This document shows, in pieces, positions 54,960 to 64,000 of a stretch of DNA of 64,000 nt; positions within the stretch are counted from its first letter, which is position 1, and each line of letters begins with the position of its first letter. This DNA is from Hypomyces perniciosus. Taxonomy: Eukaryota > Ascomycota > Sordariomycetes > Hypocreales > Hypocreaceae. The stretch lies in the NCBI GenBank assembly GCA_008477525.1, contig SPDT01000007.1, positions 3,658,001-3,722,000 on the forward strand, in the 5' to 3' direction. The notes under the pieces were generated by a model. That model saw only the letters and a list, made by a program, of their open reading frames with translations, did no database searches and was not told the DNA's origin. Made by a program: the position numbers and the translations under genes.

Positions 54960-57010
54960 CTTTAAAACTATTTAATTATACCCTTTTTCTTTCTCTACTA
55001 TAATATCCTATTCAAAGAAAGACCTTTACCCTCTCGCTTTATTTTTCCAGCCTACATAAAATAAACTAAAAACTCTACTCCCCTGCTATATTAGCCAAAT
55101 ATCCCTAAACCGCGCTGGGAACTTCTTTAAGCTAAATAAATAAAACCTTACTGTCAGTCTTATTGTAAGTTAATATAGCTATTAACTATTATAGATTTAC
55201 CCTTAATTTAACTAGTATACTACCAGCTACCTATAACTACCAGTTAAAACAATAATTACCTTAAGCTATACTTACTATAAGAATCTTACGCTAATACTTG
55301 ACTTTAAAGTAAATAAATAGCGCTTTTATATTAAAGATATCTACAACTTCTTGCATAACCTTTCCTATAAAAGATAGGCATTAAACTTTACCTTAAAGGC
55401 AATGCTTTATATAATAGTAAAAGGATTGGCGACTATTAAAGCGGCTTAAGCTAAAATAATAATACCTATAGATGCTTTTAAGGGTACCTTTGCCTTTAAT
55501 TAAATAGTACTTTAAGCTTTTAGTATTCCTAATAGACCATAGAACTTCCAGCACTTTACTAAAAGACAACAAATTCTTACAGGGTTAATCTATTTCCCTA
55601 AACACTAGTATGTTTACATTTTTAATAAACGCGGGTACCTCTATTACTTTGACTTTTATGGATATAACCGCGAGCGCTAAGCGCAGTAATTCCTCGATTT
55701 ATAGGCCTATACAGTCGAGAAAGCCGGATTTCCTTATTTATTTAGCTTTTGCATAATCCCGTATATAGAATAACCTAGAGCTAATAAATATAGCTATTTA
55801 AGCCTGTTCTAGATCCAGTAAACGCTCCGTAGACTTGTTAGCGTTAAATTAAGTTAACTGGCAGGACCTTCAAGCAGGATCCCTATCTCCTTTAGCCTTA
55901 AAAAGTACAGAACGACTAACCTAAAGGGATTTAAACTTTTACTCTGGGATTAATGCTGGTACCTATACCTTAAATACTTAGCTAAAAGCTGTATAGATAT
56001 TATTTAAGTTTTGCATTAATCTTTAGCAGTAAATAAACTTACTATTACAAATTCTAGGATAAATATTAAAGATATCCCACCTTTTTCGATTAGGTATTAT
56101 TTAATCAAGTTGAATTAAAGCCAATAGGCTCCTTTTAGAATAATTTATAAGAGGAATATAATAAAGATTAGTAGTTAGTGCTTAGCTAACCTAGGAATAC
56201 TAGTAAACGACCCTATAAAGGAGAATAGGTTAATCTATTATAATAATAGTCTTTCTTAACAATTAGTTGCCTTTTTACCTTTAGGCATTTAAAGAAAATT
56301 CTAATAACAGCAGCCAGCACCTAGAACGCAACTTCCTATACTAATAATACCTGCACCCTCGGCTATACAGCCGAGCCAGTCGCAGTAAAGGAAAAGAAAA
56401 GTATTCTCCCCTACTCTGCAAATAGTATCAGTAGCAAAGAAATAAGACAATACTGCTAGCCCGGCAATATAAGCAGTGTCTCTTGCAAAAACAGTAGTAG
56501 GACTAGCGACTAGGAGTAAGTTAATGCATTTCTCAGTAACGCTATAACCTATAGGACCCCCGCTAACTATGCCAGCCGTCGCTAATAATACTAAAACCTT
56601 AGACGCGGAGTCGGTTTCCTTTAAAGAAAGTAGTAGCTCTTTTAATGCATTAAAGGACAACTAAAACTCAAAAGATAAAAGAGTTTTAGGAGTTATTACT
56701 GAACCTAATTAGCGAGTAATTAAAGATAATAAGAAGGCTTTTTTAAAACTAGGTAAAGGAGGGCAAGCTATAATAGTAGCCTTTGCAGCAGTAATAGGGA
56801 AAACCGCACTTCAGTATTCCTAGGTCCGGCGAATTACAGCCTCAGACATATACTGCAGCTTAACCCTACCTAGGCTAATAAACGAATTGGCTTAGGACGA
56901 TATCCGAGAACGAGTTTGTGCACCTACACAAACAACAGGACAACTGACACAAGATAAGCAGATAGCAGCTCGGAATGCCTAGCGATAAAGAGATTAATAA
57001 GAGGGGACTA
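54960..57010 (+). pseudogene. Unrecognised third ORF of the outer Gypsy element
   Basis: One plus-strand frame of about 2 kb (phase of AAT at 55282) can be followed from about 54990 to about 57000. Its interruptions are TAA or TAG only, placed where Gln or Trp fits; no TGA is met. Readable blocks: SLNRAGNFFKLNK (about 55102), NLTLILDFKVNK (55282), FYIKDIYNFLHNLSYKR, GLIYFPKH then YVYIFNKRGYLYYFDFYGYN (about 55600-55670), KAGFPYLFSFCIIPYIE, and a C-terminal FLKLGKGGQAIIVAFAAVIG (about 56735-56795). A position between pol and the 3' LTR is where env-like or captured genes lie in Gypsy elements, but no signal peptide or membrane anchor typical of env is evident. I do not recognise the family. 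Codon pattern and composition match the rest of the element, so it was probably part of it when RIP acted. Confidence 0.5.
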
Positions 57011-57115
57011 TTTAATTATAACAATTCTAACAGGAAGGGAATAATTTGATATAGATTAGACAGGGAGGAATTAGTAATATAAACGGCGGTAGTTTTACTT
57101 TTGATTTTCTTTCCC

Positions 57116-57133
57116 TTTTTTTTTTTTTTTTTC
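57116..57133. repeat. Poly-T tract
   Basis: A run of T interrupted only near its edges by C, within a pyrimidine-rich stretch 57105-57145, about 140 bp before the 3' LTR of the outer element. Confidence 0.8.
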
Positions 57134-57277
57134 TTTCTTTTAACAATACTTTTTCCGCTACTTTCCTATATTATTTACATTTTCCTTAAATGTTATTATA
57201 CTGGTATTAGAGGGATTAATAGGAAAAGCGTTTCGTCGAGATTCGCTACTTTCATTCGCGAATACTTGTAGGGAGGG

Positions 57278-57687
57278 TTTTATTAGGGGTAACTGATATG
57301 CTTAACGCACCAGCATTTTTTTCTTGTTAGCTTACCCGAGAAAGGTTAGCTGCTTAAATAAACAGCTACTAGATTAAGAAAGCACAGGAGTATAAAGATA
57401 TACAGATAGACCTAGTTTAATAAAGAATAACCTTCTTCCCCCTTCAATACATAACCCTACCTGTAAGAATATAGTCGCTAAAGCGTATAAAGGTAACCGT
57501 TAATTGCTTTTGGCTGCCGGCATTATAATCAAATGATCCGCAGTATCTTTTTAGCCCCTATATTACTTAATCGCCGCTTCGTGGTTCTGTCAGGAGCGCG
57601 GTTCCCGCGCTTAATACTAGTCGTTGTGTATAGGTGTATGTATATATTGTGTGTGTGTTTTAGAGTGCCAATTCCCCCTCGACAAAA
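57278..57687 (+). repeat. 3' LTR of the outer Gypsy element
   Basis: Begins TTTTATTAGGGG (TTTTGTCGGGGG with transitions) right after the purine tract TAGGGAGGG, and ends CCCCCTCGACAAAA. Pairs with 37832-38240. Confidence 0.88.
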
Positions 57688-57942
57688 TATGTAAGCGGCT
57701 TTAGCTGGAGAATTATAAGAAAAGAAAAACTGCTTTAGTGTTAAACCTATAATCGCTCTCCTCCTCTTGTACTTTATAGTCAATATGCGTTCGTTGGTGA
57801 CGTAAGTAATATACTTCTTTTATCAGTTCGGTTCAAGTACCTCTGTAATTAAACTTTATATCTAAAGAGAATACTGTAGCTCTCTAGCCCTATTATTCGG
57901 CGCTAGGCACTACCTTAGACCACAGACTGCTACAAATAGACC
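57688..57942. repeat. Dispersed repeat unit, copy 2, middle part
   Basis: Resumes at TATGTAAGCGGC, matching 1773-2020 of copy 1 (e.g. CTGTAGCTCTCTAGCCC in both), and is cut at 57942 by LINE C. The last 14 bases, GCTACAAATAGACC (57929-57942), are the left target duplication of LINE C. Confidence 0.8.
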
Positions 57943-60900
57943 AAGCTTCCCTCCTACACCTACAGGTACCCCACCTTTTGGGTGCCTACTCACTAAAATT
58001 CACAACCTCTTGACTAGCTATTAAGAAAAACAAGCTTAATAACGCTCCTTCGCCCTTCCTAGGCATTTAGAGAAAGATGGCGAATGCTATTAGACTCTAA
58101 GCGAACCAGGGATAACTGAACTTTACTGCCGCTAGGCAGGCAGTAATCTAGCGACTTAAAAAGGATAGCACTCTTTCGCTTTTAAGATAAAGAGGGACTA
58201 TAGTCCTCCCGCTTACGCCTAAAAAACGCTGCATTAACGATAAACGCATTAAAACTAACATCCCTAAACTTAACTTTAGTTTTAATATAAAACCTAGCGT
58301 CTCTCTTTTTTTAAAAGGGACCTAAAAAGGCCTTTTTTCCTCCCTTTAAAGCAGGCCAATAAAAGTACCTGCCTTTAATAACAGTAAATAGTCTATTATA
58401 GTTTATAAAATCTTCACTTAAATCAAAGAAATTAATATAATTTAAAGAGCTAAATAGGAAATTTTATTCTTAGTAGCTTAAGCTATTAATAACTGCTTAG
58501 CTAAATATTAAAAAAAGTACTACCTCTTGGCTGCCTTATAAGCAAGTAAAGCGCTTATTGATACTTTTAAGGGCCTCCTCTTTTTAAAGGCCCTTATAGA
58601 CTTTAAAAAGTTAGGCAAAAACCCCCCTTTAACTTAATTAATAACTATATAGCCAGTTAACAAAAAGACCTATTAAAACAATAAGCAATAATAAACTAAA
58701 CCTTACCCTTTAACTTAAACTAACCTAGGCGCCTTACTAGCGACTAATAGCCTAAAGCGAGTTATATAGGCTATAGTTGCAGCTAAAGGCGCGAATAAAA
58801 ACCCTTTAATAAGAAAAAAGAGTAAATTTACTTTGCAGAATAATAGAGGGCTAGCCTTTATTGCGAAAAATAACTTAATAAAATAAGATATAACTTTTAA
58901 GAAACCTAATAACAGGATTTTCCTTTAGGTCCCCCTAGATTATAGTTAAAGGAAGATTACTGCTATTAAGGCTAGGCAGGAAATTATTAAAATTAGAAAG
59001 CTTAAGAATAAAAATATTATTTACTTTTAAGAGGTAAAGTTAAGCTTTATATTAAAAACTAATAATAAAGAAACTAGATAGAAAATCCTTGCTTTAAGCC
59101 TAACCGCAAAGGCTAGCAGCCTAAGGATTAAGGAAGTATATATATAGAGGAGTTTTCTTATATAAGGTATTCCTAAATACTATACTAACACTTTAAGCAT
59201 TTTCCCTATTAATGCGCTAGTCCCGATTAAGGCTTAAAGGAGCGCTAGGTTTAAGGAACCCCTAGTCTTTTACTAGAAGGCCCCTTTTAGCGAAACTACT
59301 AATACCTGCTATTACTTTATCTCCTTTAAAAAGGAAGTTAAGATAGGCTTTAAACTTTTCAACTATTTAGCTTTAGCGGAGCTTTAGACCTAAAAGGTAT
59401 AGGTAACCTAATATAATAGGTGCCTTAGCTTTTATAACCTTTAAGGATATATTAAAACTATATAATGCAAGAAGTGCAGTAAGCCTGCCTTTTAATATAC
59501 TAATAAAGATAAAAACTGCAATTACTTTATTTAATATATTAACTGCCTTAAACTTTATTAATTTAATACTTTAAACTGCTATATATACTTAATTATTAAA
59601 GATAGTATAAAAGTATATACTATTAAAGAATAACTTAAGAGTATTAGAGAACTCGGGATTTAGGAATTCTAGAAAAGGAACCCTGCCCCCTTTGCCTTTA
59701 AGTTTAGATCCAGTATACCTAAGGGAGGAGCTCTTTAGGCCGCCCTGGCCGGATCTCCTGCTGCTCCTGCTCTTAGGGCCTAGATCTAAGGACCCCTCCC
59801 TTTAAGCGGGATAATACCCCTTGCCCCCGCAATAAGGCTACCTTAAAATAAAATTAACCTAATAAATATCTTTAATAGCTTATTAAAGGAAAGTTTACTG
59901 GCCTACTTTATAGTAGAGGTTACTAATTTTAATAACTTTATAGATAATACTTTAAAGGAATCCTTTAAAGGAGATAAACCCTATAAATTTAATCTATAAA
60001 CAATAAATTTTATTAAAACTGCTAAAAGAACTTTAACTTAAAAATCTTTTAAGTTAATATAAGAAAATAGGGATAGTATTATAATATAGCTTTTTTATTT
60101 ACTTAGGAAGATAGCTTTAATATTATATTTATTTAAAAGCTATAGATTTACTAAAATACTTTATTAACTAGGAGACAAATAAAATCTTACTTTAGCTTTT
60201 AAGTATTTAATTTGTTTAATAATTAAAGGGAGATTAAACCCTTTATGTTTATATATATTAGAAAATCACTAAACCTACTATATTAATAACTCTCGCCTTT
60301 AGGATTAAAGAGTGACTGTATCTATTAGGTAAAAGTCTATAGATATATAATTATTAATATTTACTGTAAAGCTTCTTTTAATACTGTAATAGAAACTTTT
60401 AAGAGGTAGGGCTGGCCCCCTTTAAATTTAATTATTATAGGAGACTTTAATGTATTATATTAGATATAATAACTAGGCTAAGTCCTGGATACTGTAGGTA
60501 ATAGATTAATTAAATAGGCGGATAGGTATAACTTAATCCCTGCCTTTATAGATGCCCTTATAAAGGATTCCGGAAAATGCATTAACTTTATTTTCTTTAA
60601 CTGCCCTGTATTAATAACTATTACAAAAAACCTAGATATAGGCTTAGACTACTATATAGTTACTATTATACTTTTAAGCCTTATTAGGCTAATAGCTAAT
60701 ATAGGGAAGAAATATATCCCTTTTAAAAGCCTATAAGAGTTTAGCCAGTTAATATATATATATACCTGGCTCCTTTTAAAGGTAGATGCAATTAATTTAA
60801 CTAAGGGGGACCTAAATGCAGCTATATAAGTACTTTAAAGACTTTTCGCGGACTGTATATAGTTAGCGGGCAAAAAGAGATACTAGAATGGATATAGTGC

Positions 60901-63847
60901 CCTTTAGTGGGATAAAGACTGCTGGACGGCCCACTTAGCTTATATCGCGGCACCCTTTAGGATTAATAAACAGATTAAGGTAAGGAAAATACTGTGTAAT
61001 ACTGTTAAATATAAAAAACGCGATTACTGGGATAAAATTATAGCTAAAGCTAGCCTAGGTAAAGGTATCTGGCAGGTAGTTAAATAGTGTAAAGCTATAG
61101 ACTATTTTTAACCCCCCCCTTTAATAAATAGCGGTAGGAGTATTTTAGACCCTAAAGAGTAAATGGCCTTTTTAAGGGAATACCTACTATAGTGAAAAAG
61201 AGCTAAAAAAGATATTAAAGACTTTTAAGAACTTTAGGCACTAAAGAACCTTTAAATGCTATAAAATAAGATAGTTATTAAAAAAAAGGCAAAAAAGGCT
61301 ATAACTAAAGTAGGGAATACTGCGCCTAATGCAGACAGTATATTAATTACCTTTCTGCATTATATATAGCCTGCTATTAAAGAGTTTGTTATAAACCTTT
61401 TTAAAGCTTACTTTAGGCTAGGATATTACCTTTTCCCCTTTAAAAATACTAAAGTTACTATTATATTTAAGCCTAATAAACTTAACTATATAACCTATAA
61501 AGCCTTTAAGTTTATTTTACTACTATTTTATATAGGAAAAGGCTTTAAGAGGCTATTTGCAAGAAAGGTATCCCTTTTAGTATTTAAATATAAAATCCTT
61601 TTAAAGTAGTACTTTAAGGCCTTCTTTAAAAGAGCGGCTATAGACTTAATTGCCTGCCTGATTTATAATATTAAAGTTGCTTTAAATAAAGGGGAGGTTA
61701 TAACTTTACTTACCTTTAATATCTCTAAGGCTTTTAATATTATTATAAAAAATAAATTAGTTTTATAGTTTAGGCAATAAGGCTAGCCTATTTAGTTTAT
61801 AAAATAGGCAGAGTCTTTTATAAGTAATAGAACTGCTTTTATTTATAAGGGAGATAGGATTAATTTACTAGACCTCGCCTTTAAGTGCAGTGCTTTATAG
61901 GGGTCCTTTATCTCTTTTATTATATTAATACTTTACTTTAGCCTAATCCTTTAGTTTAAAGATTAATAATCTCGCTTTAAGTATACTGATAATATTGCTA
62001 TATTTATTATAGGGGGGTCTACTTAAGAAACAGTTACCTTTATATAGTAAGCGTTTAATAAAATGCTAAAGTAGGGAGTAGAGAATGCAGTGTCTTTTAA
62101 CTATATTAAAGCTAAACTGCTATATTTTTACTATATAAAAGGCTAGATTTATAAAGAAGGTATTATAATAAAGGGAAAACTAGTCTAGCTTAAAGAGGAT
62201 ATTTAATAGCTGGGGGTTTACTTTAATTTAAGGCTTTCTTTTAAGAAATATATAGAAACGCTTGCAGGCAAAGTATATAAAGTCTTTAACTTTTTTAGAT
62301 TACTTAATAAAACTTAGAAGGGTTTACTTTTTAAAGCTATAGTATAAACTGCGAAAGCCTACGTCCTCTCTATTACCTTATATGGGATAAAAGTATAGTG
62401 GCTAAGGTATAAATAATAATTGTAAATTGACTTTATTAAGCAGGTAAATATAAAAGTATCTGGCTTAATAGATAAAATAGATAAAGCCTTTAAGACTGTA
62501 GTAAGGGTAGTCTTTTTAGTCTAGAAGATTATAAGCATTCCTATCCTATATAGAGAGTCAGGGGTTTTTATAGCTAGTATTGCTTTAGCTTAGGCCTGAT
62601 TTAGGTGTATAGCGAGATTCGTGGGATTAGATTGGGATTACTTAACTAGTTAATATATTAATAAAAAACTCCCTCTTTAACTACTATAAACTAGACTTTA
62701 ATGCACTGCCGCCTTGGTTAGCAGAACTATTAGACCTACCCTTTTCGCTAAAAAGTCCCTATATATTCTCCTTAGTTTTAACTTAAAAGGTATAGGTAAA
62801 TTAACTGCAGTAAGGAAATACCTGGAATTAATTAACTCCCTCCCCTTTTATTTAGTTTTAGTTTACTTTAATAGGTTTTAAATTAAAGGGAATATAGGCT
62901 AAAAAGCAGTTATTTATTATAGAGTAAAAGTAACTATAGATACTGGATACTTTAATAATGCAGAGGTTTATAATATAGAGGTATAGGCTGCCTTAAAGGC
63001 TATAGAGCTAGTGGCTAGATATATAGAGGAAGACTATATAATTTAAATAGCTTTCCTTTTTTTAGATAATTTATTGGTTATTAATAGGCTGTTTAATAAG
63101 CCCCCCCTATTTATATAAAGAGTATATATATGCTTTTAGAAACTAGTATAGAGTATTTCGCTTTATAAGACTTTTATTTTATAGGTTTTAGGATATAAGG
63201 ATATTATAGGCAATAAATAAGTTAATTATTTAGCTAAATAAGGCGCGGCCTTCCCTGCTGCGCTATAGAATTAGGCTATAATTATATATATTAGAAAATA
63301 GATTAAAAAAGAAATTATAAAGGTAAAGGAGTAGGATTAGCTTGGTAAGACCTTAAAGGGCTATAAATGGTAGGGATTTAGGGCTTTAACTTCCCCTTTA
63401 AAGCTTAAACTTTTATGCTTTATCTTTTATAGGCTTTTAGCAGAGAGATTAGGATATAAGGATTTCTAGGAATACTATAAACGCTTTAGATATAATAGAA
63501 AGTTTATTTATAAGTGCAGTGAACTAAAGAGATAAGGCTATTTTGCAGAATGCAGGATAGTTAGGCCTTTCTTTCTAGATATCCCCCTAAAAGAGACCCC
63601 CCTCTTTTACTTACTTGGACCTATAGGAAGTAAAGCCTTCTAGAAATTAGTAAAGGAAGTGGACCTTTATAGTCTTCCCTTAGCGGAAATAGATTAATAC
63701 TACCTAAATTAACCCTTTTTCCTTTATAAATTGAAACTCAGCGAATAGCGGCGTAAGCTGCCGGCTCTTGACGTCCTATTGCCTATAAGGGATTTGTGTA
63801 ACTAGTTTACTTAGTGGACGTAAATAATAAAACAAACAAACAAATAA
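57943..63847 (+). mobile_element. Full-length Tad-like LINE, copy C, RIP-inactivated
   Basis: Same family and structure as copies A and B. 5' end AAGCTTCCCTCC at 57943; the ORF1 ATG is kept (58077-58079, followed by GCGAATGCT). ORF1 with zinc knuckles; endonuclease-like block IIIGDFNVLY near 60430; RT with YxDD now YTDN (61982-61993), so one catalytic Asp survives here, unlike in A and B. The RNase H region lies towards about 63000-63300. The 3' end is ACGTAAATAATAAAACAAAC, with a CAAA tail. The 14-bp target duplication GCTACRAATAGACC flanks it with one A/G difference. Many TAA/TAG stops. Confidence 0.9.
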
Positions 63848-64000
63848 GCTACGAATAGACCTAACTTTAACATTATAGAACGGTTTAGGTTTTGACGATT
63901 GGATGGCTCTGGGTATGATATTATTGATCTCTTTTATACTACCAGAACCTCTATTCTTGCTAAAATTGACCCGGACGGGATAGTGTCCTCCCATCCTAAT
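63848..64000. repeat. Dispersed repeat unit, copy 2, right part (runs off the window)
   Basis: Starts with the right LINE C duplication GCTACGAATAGACC (63848-63861), then matches 2070-2183 of copy 1 (GATATTATTGATCTCTTTTA, GACCCGGACGGGA). The duplication evidently continues beyond the window edge. A minus frame opening MGGHYPVRVNFSKN is shared in part with copy 1 (GGHCPVRVNFSEN), hinting at a conserved minus-strand coding segment. Confidence 0.8.

Larger units (their letters stand above)
37832..57687 (+). mobile_element. Outer Ty3/Gypsy LTR retrotransposon, about 12.1 kb before nesting
   Basis: Bounded by LTRs 37832-38240 and 57278-57687 and by 4-5 bp target duplications. Its length is 19.9 kb, of which 7.7 kb is a second element nested at 41094-48796. 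Order on the plus strand: gag-like region with a CCHC knuckle (40425-40466), protease (about 49530), RT (about 50540-51200), RNase H (about 51470-51750), integrase-like region (about 52140-52900), then about 3.6 kb of extra sequence before a purine-rich tract (57271-57277) and the 3' LTR. The PR-RT-RH-IN order marks it as Ty3/Gypsy. All domains are riddled with TAA/TAG stops. It disrupts copy 2 of the repeat unit. Confidence 0.88.

Noticed and set aside
56301..56660. Open minus-strand frame of 119 codons with hydrophobic stretches, looking like a small membrane protein
   Set aside because: The plus-strand third ORF of the outer Gypsy element runs through it in a consistent phase with only TAA/TAG stops. 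The minus frame stays open because RIP of plus-strand Gln codons does not create minus stops there. It is treated as a shadow.
37832..57687. A large cargo-carrying Starship-type element
   Set aside because: No tyrosine recombinase (DUF3435) captain gene or cargo genes were seen. The segment is bounded by LTRs and filled with gag/pol sequence, so a nested Gypsy element explains it.
1..64000. CRISPR arrays, bacterial operons, rRNA or tRNA genes
   Set aside because: No regularly spaced repeat-spacer structure, no bacterial-type gene organisation, and no cloverleaf with conserved tRNA boxes was recognised by reading. Fungal introns and retroelements make a eukaryotic origin clear.

Overview
The window is from a filamentous ascomycete (Pezizomycotina), probably a relapsed transposon-rich or subtelomeric block of an Aspergillus/Penicillium-like genome. 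The grounds are spliced genes with short GT-AG introns, HET, NACHT-ankyrin, F-box-like and HNH_2 gene families, Tad-like LINEs and Ty3/Gypsy elements. Almost every repeat and multicopy-type gene carries damage typical of repeat-induced point mutation (RIP): C-to-T and G-to-A changes with TpA enrichment. The in-frame stops I read are nearly all TAA or TAG where the family has Gln or Trp, and catalytic residues are changed by single transitions. The genus is inferred from remembered family resemblance, not from a search.

Layout. 1-1.0 kb: an intact three-exon RTC3/SBDS-like gene (minus). 1.35-2.18 kb: a dispersed repeat unit whose second copy lies at 37.6 kb to the right edge. 3.4-6.0 kb: remnants of a PIF1-type helicase and of a LINE. 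6.75-8.75 kb: a broken F-box/zinc-binding gene. 9.4-15.3 kb: LINE copy A (minus), inserted in a small unrecognised ORF. 15.7-16.5 kb: a second F-box-like pseudogene. 17.2-21.1 kb: a NACHT-ankyrin (NLR-like) pseudogene. 21.6-22.5 kb: an array of a palindromic 12-bp motif. 22.7-28.6 kb: LINE copy B. 28.6-30.4 kb: an HNH_2 nuclease pseudogene. 31.1-33.2 kb: a HET pseudogene. 34.6-36.5 kb: an intact intronless HET-domain gene. 36.7-37.5 kb: gene fragments.

From 37.6 kb to the end is a nest. The second repeat-unit copy is split by a giant Ty3/Gypsy element (37832-57687, own LTRs). That element is itself split by a chromodomain-bearing Ty3/Gypsy element (41094-48796, minus, 386-bp LTRs, CCTAG target duplication). 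LINE copy C (57943-63847) sits in the rest of the unit.

Only the RTC3-like gene and the HET gene at 34564-36483 look functional. HET, NACHT-ankyrin and their neighbours suggest a former allorecognition/programmed-cell-death gene neighbourhood eroded by transposition and RIP. The points most worth following are: a Zn2Cys6-like plus coiled-coil ORF carried antisense at the 3' end of the inner Gypsy element; an unrecognised ORF of about 2 kb between pol and the 3' LTR of the outer element; and arrays of the GTTACTRGTAAY motif.
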